Made by a program: the position numbers and the translations under genes. From Jiella avicenniae (GTDB lineage: Bacteria; Pseudomonadota; Alphaproteobacteria; Rhizobiales; Rhizobiaceae): a DNA stretch of 64,000 nucleotides. The stretch is from assembly GCF_021390325.1 (NCBI RefSeq), contig NZ_JAJUWU010000008.1, positions 186,001-250,000 of the forward strand, given 5' to 3'. This document shows positions 17,755 through 27,104 of the stretch, one piece after another (positions within the stretch are counted from its first letter, which is position 1; each line of letters opens with the position of its first letter). Below the pieces are notes generated by a model, which was not told where the DNA came from, ran no database searches, and saw nothing but the letters and a program-made list of their open reading frames with translations.

Positions 17755-18888
17755 TCAGCCGAGCGGCGGCAGATCGCCCCTCGCCCAGGCTTCTTTCGTC
17801 TCGCCCATGAAATTCCCATACCGCCGGGCCTCGATCGCGCCGCGGATGCCGGCCATCAGGTCCTGGTAATAGGCGAGGTTGTTCCAGGTGAGCAGCATGC
17901 CGCCGAGGGATTCGTCCGAGCGCACGAGGTGATGGAGATAGGCGCGCGAATAGTCGCGGGCGGCCGGGCAATCGGATTCCTCGTCGAGCGGACGATGATC
18001 CTCGGCATGGCGGGCGTTCTTCAGGTTGATCTTGCCGCGGCGGGTGTAGGCGAGGCCGTGGCGCCCCGCCCGCGTCGGCATCACGCAGTCGAACATGTCG
18101 ATGCCGCGCGCCACCGACTGGATGATGTCGTCGGGCGTTCCGACGCCCATCAGATAGCGCGGCTTCTCTTGCGGCAGGACGGGCAGCGTCTCGTCGAGGG
18201 TCGCCAGCATGACGTCCTGCGGCTCGCCGACCGCCAGCCCGCCGACGGCATAGCCCTTCAGATCCATCGCCGACAGGCCCGCCGCCGAGCGCTGGCGCAG
18301 GTCGATTTCGGTACCGCCCTGGACGATGCCGAACATCGCCTTGCCCGGCTGATCGCCGAAGGCGGTCTTGCAGCGCTCCGCCCAGCGCAGGGACATCTCC
18401 ATCGCCCGCTCGATCTCCTTGCGCTCCGCCGGCAGGCGGATGCATTCGTCGAGCTGCATCTGGATGTCGCTGTCGAGCAGACCCTGGATTTCGATCGAGC
18501 GTTCCGGCGTCAGCGAATGGACCGAGCCGTCGACATGCGAGCGGAAGGTCACGCCCTTTTCGTCGAGCTTCCGCAGATCGGCGAGCGACATCACTTGGAA
18601 GCCGCCCGAATCGGTGAGGATCGGATACGGCCAGCGGGCAAATTCGTGCAGTCCGCCGAGCCGCGCCACCCGCTCGGCGCCCGGCCGCAGCATCAGATGG
18701 TAGACGTTGCCGAGGATGATGTCGGCGCCGAGCTCGCGGACCTGGGACAGATACATCGCCTTGACCGTGCCGGCGGTGCCGACGGGCATGAAGGCGGGCG
18801 TGCGCACCATCCCGCGGGGCATGGTGATCTCGCCGCGGCGGGCTTTGCCGTCGGTGGCGGTAAGGCGGAAGGAAAAGCGTTCTGTCAT
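17755..18888 (-). CDS. tgt: tRNA-guanine transglycosylase (queuosine pathway), zinc site degenerate
   Basis: Exchanges guanine-34 for preQ1 in GUN-anticodon tRNAs, 377 aa. The catalytic region is intact: D93 in [11 protein letters not shown] and D264 in [12 protein letters not shown]. The structural zinc site is not. Where E. coli Tgt has CxCxxC and a His about 26 residues on, this protein reads S305-D-C307-P-A-A310, then N336 in TWNNL. Three of four ligands are thus replaced, while the flanking sequence ([10 protein letters not shown]) is well kept. The start at 18888 gives the usual MTERF N-terminus. It is co-directional with queA but separated from it by the DUF1236 gene on the other strand, so it has its own promoter or a long read-through. 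Confidence 0.95.
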   Translation of the reverse strand: MTERFSFRLTATDGKARRGEITMPRGMVRTPAFMPVGTAGTVKAMYLSQVRELGADIILGNVYHLMLRPGAERVARLGGLHEFARWPYPILTDSGGFQVMSLADLRKLDEKGVTFRSHVDGSVHSLTPERSIEIQGLLDSDIQMQLDECIRLPAERKEIERAMEMSLRWAERCKTAFGDQPGKAMFGIVQGGTEIDLRQRSAAGLSAMDLKGYAVGGLAVGEPQDVMLATLDETLPVLPQEKPRYLMGVGTPDDIIQSVARGIDMFDCVMPTRAGRHGLAYTRRGKINLKNARHAEDHRPLDEESDCPAARDYSRAYLHHLVRSDESLGGMLLTWNNLAYYQDLMAGIRGAIEARRYGNFMGETKEAWARGDLPPLG

Positions 18889-19034
18889 GGCCGGCATCCG
18901 GTAGCGCGACCGGCGCCCGCTGGCAACGCGCCTCACGCCCCGCATCGCGTGGAGCCGACTATCCCGCCCCTGACGACTTGTCTTCCGCCCATCGAGAATT
19001 GTTGCAGAGCGATACGATACGCGACCGGGTCGCG

Positions 19035-19059
19035 GGAACGGGAATGCGCGAACGGAGTT
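19035..19059 (+). promoter_or_regulatory. Candidate EcfG/RpoE2-type general stress promoter
   Basis: GGAAC (19035-19039), a 17-nt spacer, then GTT (19057-19059). This fits the alphaproteobacterial general-stress sigma consensus (GGAAC, 18-19 nt, TT). The predicted transcript start lies about 30 nt before the DUF1236 start at 19096. It is a pattern match only. Confidence 0.5.
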
Positions 19060-19095
19060 TTCGAGGCGGGACGAAATCCGAAAGGAACTTGTACG

Positions 19096-19413
19096 ATGAA
19101 ACACCTGCTCCTCGCCGCAGCGATCGCCGCCGGCGCACCGGCGGCCGCGCTCGCCCAGACCACCACCACGACGACCACCACCGTCCAGACCACGGAACCG
19201 GACTACGGCACGATCCGTACCTACGTCACCAAGGAGCGTCATGAATCCGTGGCTGCGCCCACCGGCTACACGGTGACCGTCGGCACGCCGCTGCCCGAGC
19301 CGGTGCCGCTCTACCGGCTTCCGGACGACGTCGGCCCCTACGAATACGGCGTCGTCGACGGCCGTACGGTCGTGGTCGACGAGAACCGCAACGTCATCCA
19401 GATCCTCGACTGA
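19096..19413 (+). CDS. Small exported DUF1236-family protein
   Basis: Predicted periplasmic protein, 105 aa. The signal peptide ([20 protein letters not shown]) is followed by a Thr run and a DUF1236-like domain ([20 protein letters not shown], then [14 protein letters not shown]). The family is common in Rhizobiales and of unknown function. AAAGGAAC provides a ribosome site. A candidate stress-sigma promoter precedes it and a strong terminator follows, so it is probably monocistronic. It sits on the plus strand between minus-strand queA and tgt. Confidence 0.85.
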   Translation: MKHLLLAAAIAAGAPAAALAQTTTTTTTTVQTTEPDYGTIRTYVTKERHESVAAPTGYTVTVGTPLPEPVPLYRLPDDVGPYEYGVVDGRTVVVDENRNVIQILD

Positions 19414-19443
19414 CCGTCGGTCCGAGGACCCGCAGCAATGATG

Positions 19444-19474
19444 GACGGGGCACGAACTGCCCCGTCTTTTTTTT
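19444..19474 (+). terminator. Rho-independent terminator of the DUF1236 gene
   Basis: The stem GACGGGG/CCCCGTC (19444-19450 with 19460-19466) is followed by eight T residues, 30 bp after the DUF1236 stop. It also lies just beyond the convergent queA stop, but the T-run serves the plus strand only. Confidence 0.9.
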
Positions 19475-19488
19475 GCGTAGGGGAACTG

Positions 19489-20583
19489 TCAGCGCCCGGC
19501 GGGATCGAGCAGGCAGGCGTCGCCGTAGGAATAGAACCGGTAGCCCGTCTCGATCGCATGGGCGTAGGCGCCCCGCATCGCCTCAAGGCCGGCGAAGGCC
19601 GAGACCAGCATGAACAGCGTCGAGCGCGGCAGGTGGAAGTTGGTCAACAGCCGGTCGACCGCGCGGAACCGGTAGCCCGGGGTGATGAAGATGTCGGTCG
19701 GCCCGGAAAACGGGCGAATCACGCCGTCTTCGCCGGCGGCGCTTTCGAGGAGCCGCAGCGAGGTCGTGCCGACGGAGACGATCCGCCCGCCGCTTCTTCG
19801 AACTTCGTTCAGCCGCTCGGCCGTCGGCTCGTCCACATGGCCGATCTCGGCATGCATCCGGTGGTCGCCGGTATCCTCCGCCTTGACCGGCAGGAACGTC
19901 CCTGCCCCGACATGCAGCGTCAGGAAGGCCGTGCCGACGCCGCGCGCGGCGAACTCCTCCATCAGCTCCGGCGTGAAATGCAGCCCCGCCGTCGGAGCCG
20001 CGACGGCGCCGCTCTCTTTGGCGAAGATCGTCTGATAATCGCGACGATCGGCCGCGTCCTCGGCCCGCTTGGAGGCGATGTAGGGCGGCAGCGGAATGGC
20101 GCCGACCGCCGCGATCGCCTCGTCGAGAGCCGGCCCCGAGAACTCGAAGCAGAGCGTCGCCTCGCCGCCCTCGCCCCGCTCCTCGACGACGCCGACGAGG
20201 CTCGACATCGCACAGGCCCCGTCCCGTTCGGCGCCGAAGACGATCCGGTCGCCGACCTTCACCCGCTTGGCCGGCCTGACGAAGGCCTTCCAGCGCTCGG
20301 GCGACAGCCGCATGTGCAGCGTCGCCTCGATCCGCGCCACACCCTCGCCGTCGGCTCTGCCGTCGCGGCGACGGATGCCGGTCAGCCGCGCGGGAATGAC
20401 CCTGGTGTCGTTGAAGACCAGAACGTCGCCCGGCTCGAGCAGCCCAGGCAGGTCGCGGACGTGACGATTCGCCAGCCTGCCGCCCGCGCCGACATGCAGA
20501 AGCCGCGCCGCTTCGCGCGGCACGGCTGGCCGGAGCGCGATCCGCTCCTCCGGCAGTTCGAAATCGAAAAGATCGACGCGCAT
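19489..20583 (-). CDS. queA: tRNA preQ1(34) S-adenosylmethionine ribosyltransferase-isomerase
   Basis: Converts tRNA-bound preQ1 to epoxyqueuosine using the ribosyl part of SAM, 364 aa. Family motifs are clear: [16 protein letters not shown] at the N-terminus, [31 protein letters not shown], and [18 protein letters not shown] near the C-terminus. The start at 20583 matches the family N-terminus; 19 upstream residues in the longer frame are dropped. It is in the minus-strand block coaD-ppi-ppi-queA and works one step after Tgt. Confidence 0.96.
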   Translation of the reverse strand: MRVDLFDFELPEERIALRPAVPREAARLLHVGAGGRLANRHVRDLPGLLEPGDVLVFNDTRVIPARLTGIRRRDGRADGEGVARIEATLHMRLSPERWKAFVRPAKRVKVGDRIVFGAERDGACAMSSLVGVVEERGEGGEATLCFEFSGPALDEAIAAVGAIPLPPYIASKRAEDAADRRDYQTIFAKESGAVAAPTAGLHFTPELMEEFAARGVGTAFLTLHVGAGTFLPVKAEDTGDHRMHAEIGHVDEPTAERLNEVRRSGGRIVSVGTTSLRLLESAAGEDGVIRPFSGPTDIFITPGYRFRAVDRLLTNFHLPRSTLFMLVSAFAGLEAMRGAYAHAIETGYRFYSYGDACLLDPAGR

Positions 20584-20668
20584 GGTTCGGCGCCCGTTCC
20601 CTCGCTCACCGTGTTGCCGTGCGCCGCCGTGTGGCGTCACTCGCCGGTGGCAGTGCGCGACGACGGCC

Positions 20669-21139
20669 TCAGAGGTCTGCGGCGACTCGCATGGTGGTGA
20701 TCTGGTCGGGATCGCGCACCGGCTCGCCGCGCTTGATCGTGTCGACGACGTCCATGCCCTCGATCACCTCGCCCCAGACCGAATACTGCTTGTTCAGCCA
20801 GGGGGCGTCCTCGAAGCAGATGAAGAACTGCGAATTGGCCGAGTTCGGATTGGCCGTGCGCGCCGCCGAGACGGTGCCGCGCTTGTGCGGCTCGTCGGAG
20901 AATTCCGCCTTGAGGTCGGGCTTGTCCGAACCGCCGCTGCCGGTCCCCGTCGGATCGCCCGTCTGGGCCATGAAGCCGTCGATCACCCGGTGGAACACCA
21001 CGCCGTCGTAGAAGCCCTCGCGGGCGAGTTCCTTGACCCGCGCCACATGGTTCGGAGCGATGTCCGGCCGCAGCTTGATCACCACCTTGCCCTTGGTGGT
21101 CTCCAGAACGAGCGTGTCTTCGGGGTTTTCGTAAGCCAA
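20669..21139 (-). CDS. ppiB: Cytoplasmic cyclophilin-type peptidyl-prolyl isomerase
   Basis: Cis-trans prolyl isomerase, 156 aa, without a signal peptide and so cytosolic. The cyclophilin core is complete: [20 protein letters not shown] with the catalytic Arg, [17 protein letters not shown], and [17 protein letters not shown]. It follows a paralogue with a signal peptide; the pair covers cytoplasm and periplasm. It is 85 bp upstream of queA and probably in the same transcript. Confidence 0.93.
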   Translation of the reverse strand: MAYENPEDTLVLETTKGKVVIKLRPDIAPNHVARVKELAREGFYDGVVFHRVIDGFMAQTGDPTGTGSGGSDKPDLKAEFSDEPHKRGTVSAARTANPNSANSQFFICFEDAPWLNKQYSVWGEVIEGMDVVDTIKRGEPVRDPDQITTMRVAADL

Positions 21140-21299
21140 TGGGACGTCCTCTTTGCCGTTTGCGTTGCGGGGCGTCGATGCGCCCCGGCTGTCTATCGCG
21201 GCTGTTTGGGCGTTTTTGGCCGGACACGCAAGAGGAGGGCCGGATCGGACCCGCCGCGGCCCGCGCGAAGCGAAGAGCGGCGGGCCGTCGGAGCTCGGC

Positions 21300-21890
21300 C
21301 TATTTTTCGTCAGCCGCGACGCGGACGCTCAGCATTTCGTCGGGATCGTCGACCGCGCCGTTCGCCTGGGAGTCGCCCTTCTTGATCTTGTCGACGACGT
21401 CCATGCCGGAGATCACGTCGCCGACGACGGTGTACTGGCCGTCGAGGAAATCGCCGTCCGCCAGCATGATGAAGAACTGCGAATTGGCGGAATTCGGGTC
21501 TTGCGCCCGCGCCATGCCGACGGTGCCGCGATCGAAGGTCTCCTGCGAGAACTCGGCCTTCAGATCGGGCAATTTGGAGCCGCCCATGCCGGCCCGGCTC
21601 GCATCGAAACTCGCGGCCCCTTCCTTGCCGAACTCGACGTCGCCGGTCTGCGCCATGAAGCCGTCGATCACCCGGTGAAAGACGACCTTGTCATAGGCCT
21701 TCTGGCGGGCGAGTTCCTTGATCCGCGCGACGTGCTGAGGCGCCAGATCCGGGCGCAGCTGGATGTCGATCTCGCCGTCCTTGGTCGTGATCACCAGCGT
21801 GTTCTCGGGCTCGGCCTTCGACTGTGCGAAAGCCGGTGCGGCCGCGAGCGAGAGCACGGCTGCCAAGCCGAGCGTTGCAATGAATTTCAT
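21300..21890 (-). CDS. Periplasmic cyclophilin-type peptidyl-prolyl isomerase
   Basis: Cyclophilin, 196 aa, with a signal peptide (MKFIATLGLAAVLSLAAAPA, cut near AFA). The core contains [40 protein letters not shown] and YTVVGDVISGMDVVDKI. Relative to its cytosolic neighbour it has an insert of about 15 residues (KEGAASFDASRAGMGG). The start at 21890 is set by the signal peptide. It lies 28 bp after coaD and likely helps fold exported proteins. Confidence 0.93.
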   Translation of the reverse strand: MKFIATLGLAAVLSLAAAPAFAQSKAEPENTLVITTKDGEIDIQLRPDLAPQHVARIKELARQKAYDKVVFHRVIDGFMAQTGDVEFGKEGAASFDASRAGMGGSKLPDLKAEFSQETFDRGTVGMARAQDPNSANSQFFIMLADGDFLDGQYTVVGDVISGMDVVDKIKKGDSQANGAVDDPDEMLSVRVAADEK

Positions 21891-21918
21891 CCTGTCACCC
21901 CAATCGATGTCCGGCCCG

Positions 21919-22413
21919 CTATTGCGAGCTGCGTTTCCCCCTGATCGCCGTCGCGACATGGGCCGGAACGAAACGCGAAACATCCCCGCCCATGGCCGCG
22001 ATCTGGCGAACCAATGTGGCGGTAATAGGCCTCGTCTGCGGAGTCGCCGGGAAAAACAGCGTCACGATCTCCGGCTGCATGGCGCCGTTCATGCCGGCCA
22101 TCTGCATCTCGTAGTCGAGGTCCGTTCCGTCGCGCACTCCGCGGATCAGCGCCACCGCCCCCGCCTCGCGCGCGGCCTCCACGACCAGCCCTTCGAAGGC
22201 GACGACGGAGACCACCGCGGCACTTTCCATCCCTGCGGTCGCCTCGCGGATCAGGGCCGCCCGCTCTTCGAAGGAAAACAGCGGTTTCTTGCCGGGATGG
22301 ACGCCGATGGCGACGACGATTTCGTCGAACAGTCGCATCGCCTGTTCGAGAACCGCCAGGTGGCCGTTGGTCATCGGGTCGAAGGAGCCCGGGTAGAATG
22401 CTCGTCTCGTCAT
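21919..22413 (-). CDS. coaD: Phosphopantetheine adenylyltransferase
   Basis: Penultimate enzyme of coenzyme A synthesis, 164 aa, the usual length. The nucleotide-binding motifs GSFDP and TNGH (residues ~9-18) and the [15 protein letters not shown] block near the C-terminus are present. GAGGAACGGGAC precedes the ATG. It is first in the coaD-ppi-ppi-queA run and 722 bp downstream of gyrA on the same strand. Confidence 0.96.
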   Translation of the reverse strand: MTRRAFYPGSFDPMTNGHLAVLEQAMRLFDEIVVAIGVHPGKKPLFSFEERAALIREATAGMESAAVVSVVAFEGLVVEAAREAGAVALIRGVRDGTDLDYEMQMAGMNGAMQPEIVTLFFPATPQTRPITATLVRQIAAMGGDVSRFVPAHVATAIRGKRSSQ

Positions 22414-22570
22414 GTCCCGTTCCTCATCACGCTCATTTGCGCGCCGCGGACGAAAGTTTATTGGCCTCGGACCGCGCGCATATACACTTTCGTCACGTCG
22501 ACACCCGGAGGATGAGACGTCTACGCGCCGACATACCGCACCCCGTCACGACGCGCAGTCGCTAAAAATT

Positions 22571-22596
22571 GGAACGAATTGCATTCTTCGGCAGTT
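22571..22596 (+). promoter_or_regulatory. Candidate EcfG/RpoE2-type promoter before a small membrane protein
   Basis: GGAAC (22571-22575), an 18-nt spacer, then GTT (22594-22596), matching the GGAAC-N18/19-TT pattern. The predicted start of transcription is about 20 nt before the ATG at 22622, and a GGAG lies between. This is the main support for the short gene that follows. Confidence 0.45.
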
Positions 22597-22621
22597 TGAG
22601 GGTGAAAATGGAGATGCGCAC

Positions 22622-22762
22622 ATGCTGATGATCGCCCTGTCGATGACCATGGTCGTGACCCTCGTGACGGCGACCGCCATCGCGATGAACGAAGAACGCC
22701 AGGATGCCCGGGTCAAGGTGCTGGCGAAAAAGCAGAGCGGTTTCGGCCTCGGCCCCCGCTGA
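22622..22762 (+). CDS. Short predicted membrane protein (46 aa)
   Basis: One predicted transmembrane segment (MLMIALSMTMVVTLVTATAI) is followed by a charged tail (NEERQDARVKVLAKKQ). GGAG lies eight bases upstream of the ATG, and a candidate stress-sigma promoter lies 20-50 bases upstream. I do not recognise a family, and short size limits certainty. The longer in-frame extension back to 22412 overlaps the coaD start region and looks non-coding. If real, it is a single-pass inner-membrane protein, perhaps stress-induced. Confidence 0.45.
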   Translation: MLMIALSMTMVVTLVTATAIAMNEERQDARVKVLAKKQSGFGLGPR

Positions 22763-23079
22763 CATTCGGGCCCTGATCGTCACTCGGTCACTCGGCGATC
22801 GTCTTGCCGATTTCGCATATCTCAGGCGGGCTCGCGCGAGCGGCCGTCATGCGGCGGCAACGCTGGATGACCAGGGTCTCCGCCGCTGAGGGGCACCCGT
22901 TCAGTCAGCCCCGCATGGGAAAGTTGCGCCTGTGCTGCAGCCGACCTCAACATCCGGCTACTTGTGCGACTTTTCGGCACCCGCAAGGGTCGGCGGCGAA
23001 ACGCAATTCCGGCTTGAAACGAATTTTATTCCGACCGTCTTGTTCTGACGCGACCCAAGCTGCGATAGTCCATCGTGCA

Positions 23080-23111
23080 AACGGCCATTCCGCCTCCGCG
23101 GAATGGCCGTT
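23080..23111 (-). terminator. Strong hairpin downstream of gyrA; only structure in gap 22763-23135
   Basis: A perfect 14-bp stem (AACGGCCATTCCGC / GCGGAATGGCCGTT) with a 4-nt loop begins 24 bases after the gyrA stop. In the gyrA direction it is followed only by GTTTGCAC-type sequence, so the U-tract is weak. It is a probable transcript 3' end or stabiliser. I see nothing else in the 373-bp gap 22763-23135. Confidence 0.65.
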
Positions 23112-23135
23112 CGTCTTTGGATCTCGGTTTGCAGC

Positions 23136-26012
23136 TCAGTCCTGCGGATCGTCGGTCCCGTCGTCCGGGGTCGCATCGGGACCTTCGTCCGGCGCCGAGT
23201 CGTCCCCGCCGCTGTCCACACCGCCACCTTCGCCTTCGGCGCTCGGACCGGTCAGATCCTCTTCCGCCTCGCCGGCCTCGTCCGCACCCTGATCCGGAAT
23301 CCGCTCGACCGAGACGACGCGTTCGCCGTCTGCGGTGCGGAAGATGGTGACGCCGCCGGTGGCCCGGCCCTTCATGCCGATGCCCTCGATCGGCACCCGG
23401 ATCACCTGCCCGCGATCGGTCACAAGCAGAAGCTGATCCTCGCTCTCCACCGGGAAGCCGGCGACCAGCTGGCCGAGCTTGTCGAGGCGGTTTGTGTCGG
23501 TGGCGCGAATGCCCTTGCCGCCGCGCCCGGAGGTACGGAACTCGTAGGACGACGAGCGCTTGCCGTAGCCATATTCGGAGATGGTGAGGATGAACTCCTC
23601 CTTCGCGCCGAGTTCCCCGTAGCGCTCCGGATCGATCGCGACGTCCTCGACGCCTTCCTCGTCGACGCTCGGCGCATCGCCGCCCGGATCGCCGCCGAGA
23701 TCGCCTTCGACGGCGCGGCGCATCTTCAGATAGGAGGCGCGCTCGGCCGGCGTGGCATCGACGTGCCTAAGGATCGCCATCGAGACGACCGTCTCGCCCT
23801 TGCCCAGCGAGATGCCCCTGACGCCGACCGAATTGCGCCCCGCAAAGACGCGCACATCCGTCGTCGGGAAGCGGATGCACTGGCCGGAACTCGCGGTGAG
23901 GAGAACGTCGTCGTCCTCGGTGCAGGTCGCCACCGCCAGGATCTCGTCGCCCTCCTCGTCGAGCTTCATGGCGATCTTGCCGTTGCGGTTCACCTGGACG
24001 AAATCCGACAGCTTGTTGCGCCGGACCGTGCCGCGGGTGGTCGCGAACATGACGTTCAGCCGCTCCGCCGCGTCCATGTCGCTCGGCAGCGGCAGGATCG
24101 AGGTGATCCGCTCGCCCTTTTCCAGCGGCAGGAGATTGATCAGCGCCTTGCCGCGCGACTGCGGCGTCGCCAGCGGCAGGCGCCAGACCTTCTCCTTGTA
24201 GACGATGCCGCGCGAGGAGAAGAACAGGACCGCGGTATGGGTATTGGCGACGAACAGCCGCGTCACCGAATCCTCGTCGTTCTTCAAGGACATGCCGGAG
24301 CGGCCCTTGCCGCCGCGGCGCTGCGCGCGGTAGGTGCCGAGCGGCACGCGCTTGATGTAGCCGCCGTGGGAGACGGTCACCACCATGTCCTCGCGCGGGA
24401 TGAGGTCCTCGTCCTCCATGTCCGCCGCGCCCTCGGTGAGCTGGGTGCGGCGCGGCGTCGCGAACTCGTCGCGGATGGCGGCGAGTTCGGCCTTGATGAT
24501 CTCGCGCACCCGGGTCCGCGAGGAGAGGATTTCGAGATATTCGCGGATCTCGGCGCCGATCTTGTTCAGCTCGTCGCCGATCTCGTCGCGGCCGAGCGCC
24601 GTCAGCCGCTGCAGGCGAAGGTCGAGGATCGCCCGCGCCTGGGCTTCCGACAGGCGGTATGTGCCGTCCTCGGAGATGCGGTGGCGCGGATCGTCGATCA
24701 GCCGGATGAGCGGCGCGACGTCCTTGGCGTCCCATTCGCGCGTCATCAGCTGCTCGCGCGCCGTTGCCGGATCCGGCGCCTGGCGGATCAGCTTGATCAC
24801 CTCGTCGATATTGGCGACGGCGATGGCGAGGCCGACCAGCACGTGGGCGCGCTCGCGCGCCTTGCGCAGAAGGTACTTCGTGCGCCGGTTCACCACCTCT
24901 TCGCGGAAGGCGATGAAGGCCGACAGCATGTCGGACAGCGTCATCTGCTCCGGCTTGCCGCCGTTCAGCGCCACCATGTTGGCGCCGAAGGACGTCTGCA
25001 GCGGCGTGAAGCGGTAGAGCTGGTTGAGGATGACGTCGGACGAGGCGTCGCGCTTCAGTTCGACGACGACGCGGTAGCCCTCGCGGTCGGATTCGTCGCG
25101 GATGTCCGAGATGCCCTCGATGCGCTTGTCGCGCACGAGCTCGGCCATCTTCTCGATCATCGAGGCCTTGTTCACCTGGAACGGGACCTCGGTGATGACG
25201 ATCGCTTCGCGCTCGCCGCGGATCGTCTCGACATGCACCTTGCCGCGCATCAGGATCGAGCCGCGGCCGGTCGAATAGGCCGAATGGATGCCCGCCCGGC
25301 CGAGGACCAGCGCCCCGGTCGGGAAGTCCGGCCCCGGAATGTGCTCCATCAACTCGTCCAGCGTGATCGCCGGATTGTCGATCATCGCGATGGTGCCGTC
25401 GATCACCTCGCCGAGATTGTGGGGCGGGATGTTCGTCGCCATGCCGACGGCGATGCCACCGGAGCCGTTGGCGAGAAGATTGGGGAAGCGCGCCGGCAGG
25501 ACGACCGGCTCCATTTCGCGGCCGTCGTAATTCTCCTGGAAATCGACCGTTTCCTTGTCGATGTCCTCGAGCATCGGATCGGCGATCTTCTGCAGCCGGC
25601 ACTCGGTGTAGCGCATGGCCGCCGGCGGATCGCCGTCGATCGAGCCGAAATTGCCCTGTCCGTCGATCAGCGGCGCACGCAGCGACCAGTCCTGCGCCAT
25701 GCGCACGAGGGAATCGTAGATCGCCGAGTCGCCGTGCGGATGGAACTTACCCATCACCTCGCCGACGACGCCGGCGGACTTGCGGTAGGACTTGGTGGAG
25801 TTCAGCCCCATCTCGTGCATCGCATAGAGGATGCGCCGATGCACCGGCTTCAGGCCGTCGCGCACGTCGGGCAACGCGCGCGAGACGATCACGCTCATGG
25901 CGTAATCGAGATAGCTGCGCTGCATCTCGTCGATGATGGAGATGGTATCGATTCCGCTGCCCGGGCCGGAAGGCGGAGCGGGCGGCGTCGTGTCGTCGTT
26001 TTCGTCTGCCAA
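23136..26012 (-). CDS. gyrA: DNA gyrase subunit A
   Basis: Breakage-reunion subunit of gyrase, which introduces negative supercoils; 958 aa with a TTG start at 26012 (AGGA seven bases upstream). The longer frame adds 29 residues of non-family sequence. The catalytic Tyr135 lies in AAMRYTE. The quinolone region reads [10 protein letters not shown], with Ser96 and Asp100 equivalent to E. coli S83 and D87, so no resistance change is present there. The GyrA box QRRGGKG in the C-terminal domain marks it as GyrA, not ParC. A long acidic tail (about 35 residues rich in D, E, G, P) ends the protein. The [14 protein letters not shown] insert lies between the C-terminal blades. Confidence 0.97.
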   Translation of the reverse strand: MADENDDTTPPAPPSGPGSGIDTISIIDEMQRSYLDYAMSVIVSRALPDVRDGLKPVHRRILYAMHEMGLNSTKSYRKSAGVVGEVMGKFHPHGDSAIYDSLVRMAQDWSLRAPLIDGQGNFGSIDGDPPAAMRYTECRLQKIADPMLEDIDKETVDFQENYDGREMEPVVLPARFPNLLANGSGGIAVGMATNIPPHNLGEVIDGTIAMIDNPAITLDELMEHIPGPDFPTGALVLGRAGIHSAYSTGRGSILMRGKVHVETIRGEREAIVITEVPFQVNKASMIEKMAELVRDKRIEGISDIRDESDREGYRVVVELKRDASSDVILNQLYRFTPLQTSFGANMVALNGGKPEQMTLSDMLSAFIAFREEVVNRRTKYLLRKARERAHVLVGLAIAVANIDEVIKLIRQAPDPATAREQLMTREWDAKDVAPLIRLIDDPRHRISEDGTYRLSEAQARAILDLRLQRLTALGRDEIGDELNKIGAEIREYLEILSSRTRVREIIKAELAAIRDEFATPRRTQLTEGAADMEDEDLIPREDMVVTVSHGGYIKRVPLGTYRAQRRGGKGRSGMSLKNDEDSVTRLFVANTHTAVLFFSSRGIVYKEKVWRLPLATPQSRGKALINLLPLEKGERITSILPLPSDMDAAERLNVMFATTRGTVRRNKLSDFVQVNRNGKIAMKLDEEGDEILAVATCTEDDDVLLTASSGQCIRFPTTDVRVFAGRNSVGVRGISLGKGETVVSMAILRHVDATPAERASYLKMRRAVEGDLGGDPGGDAPSVDEEGVEDVAIDPERYGELGAKEEFILTISEYGYGKRSSSYEFRTSGRGGKGIRATDTNRLDKLGQLVAGFPVESEDQLLLVTDRGQVIRVPIEGIGMKGRATGGVTIFRTADGERVVSVERIPDQGADEAGEAEEDLTGPSAEGEGGGVDSGGDDSAPDEGPDATPDDGTDDPQD

Positions 26013-26290
26013 GAAGATGTCCTGATCAGCGGGAATTTCAGCCTTCGCTATAGCCCGGCAAGGCCGCGAGCGCAAATTTCGGCGTCCTGCGGCGACCATA
26101 AATTCTTCATGACTTTCAGAGCTTTGCGAGATCGAGCAAAGAATTCTCCCGCGCCTGGTGCGACATTCCCGTGTCGAAGGCGCCCAAGACGCGAATCGTC
26201 GCCGGAAATACCGGAAAGGCCGCTGCCCGGCTTGTTCCGGCGGTCGAACCTGTTACCCATCGTCAGTCCCTCGCGCTTCGGGCCGGAACG

Positions 26291-26941
26291 ATGTTCGACG
26301 TCCTCCTCAACGGCTTCACCACCCTCTTCGTGATTCTCGATCCGCTCGGGCTGGTCCCGCTGTTCCTGGCGCTGACGCCGGGCGCCGGCGCCACCGAGCG
26401 CCGCAAGATCGCGCTTCGGGCGTCGGCGATCACTTTCGCCATCCTAGCGCTCTTCGCCCTCACCGGCCTCGCCGTCCTGGAAGCGCTGGGCATCACGCTC
26501 GGCGCCTTCCGTCTCGCCGGCGGCCTGTTCCTGTTCTGGATCGGTTTCGAGCTGGTCTTCGAGCGCCGGCGCGAACGCAAGGAACAGAGCGCCAGTCGCG
26601 TCCTCGACGACGACGAGACCGCCGACGTCGCGGCGTTTCCCCTCGCCATCCCGCTGATGGCCGGTCCCGGCGCGATCTCGGCGGTGATCCTGCTTGCCGG
26701 CAATCTCCCCGGGATCACCGGCAAGGCCGCCCTCCTCGCGGTCATTTTCGCGGCGGTTCTCGTCACCTTCGCCTTCCTCGCGGTGGCCCACCGCCTGGAC
26801 CGTTTTCTGGGCGTCACCAGCCGGGCGGTGATTTCGCGGCTTCTCGGCGTGCTGCTCGCAGCGCTAGCCGTCCAGTTCGTCGCCGACGGCGTCGCGGCGC
26901 TGCTCCATTCGACCACCTACGTCGCCCCGGCCGCCATCTGA
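26291..26941 (+). CDS. MarC-family integral membrane protein
   Basis: Predicted six-helix inner-membrane protein, 216 aa, of the MarC/UPF0056 family; its function is unknown and the antibiotic-resistance role once proposed is not supported. Family features are FTTLFVILDPLGLVPLFLAL near the N-terminus and AIPLMAGPGAISAVILL in the middle. The start at 26291 matches the family; the longer frame from 26171 adds 40 unrelated residues. It is divergent from gyrA across 278 bp. Confidence 0.9.
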   Translation: MFDVLLNGFTTLFVILDPLGLVPLFLALTPGAGATERRKIALRASAITFAILALFALTGLAVLEALGITLGAFRLAGGLFLFWIGFELVFERRRERKEQSASRVLDDDETADVAAFPLAIPLMAGPGAISAVILLAGNLPGITGKAALLAVIFAAVLVTFAFLAVAHRLDRFLGVTSRAVISRLLGVLLAALAVQFVADGVAALLHSTTYVAPAAI

Positions 26942-27104
26942 CCCTCTCCCGCCCTTGCTTTCGCCCTGCCGGCAGGCCCGCCTCGATTCAGCCGTCCGAC
27001 CCGCGCCGGGCCCCGCGATCACGCAATGATCACGCGGCGCGTGAACCAAAAGCGGCCGGGCGAATTACGCCATCATCGCGGCAGACGAACCGGAAGGACG
27101 AACC

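Noticed and set aside
23136-26012. ParC (topoisomerase IV) instead of GyrA
   Set aside because: The GyrA box QRRGGKG and the full C-terminal blade region are present.
23103-26333. A 1076-residue open frame antisense to gyrA, and similar very long antisense frames opposite uvrA, mlaD, purA and the ABC exporter
   Set aside because: They are products of high third-position GC in the real genes. The predicted proteins are His/Arg/Asp/Gly-rich with no domain, and the opposite strand has clear family matches.
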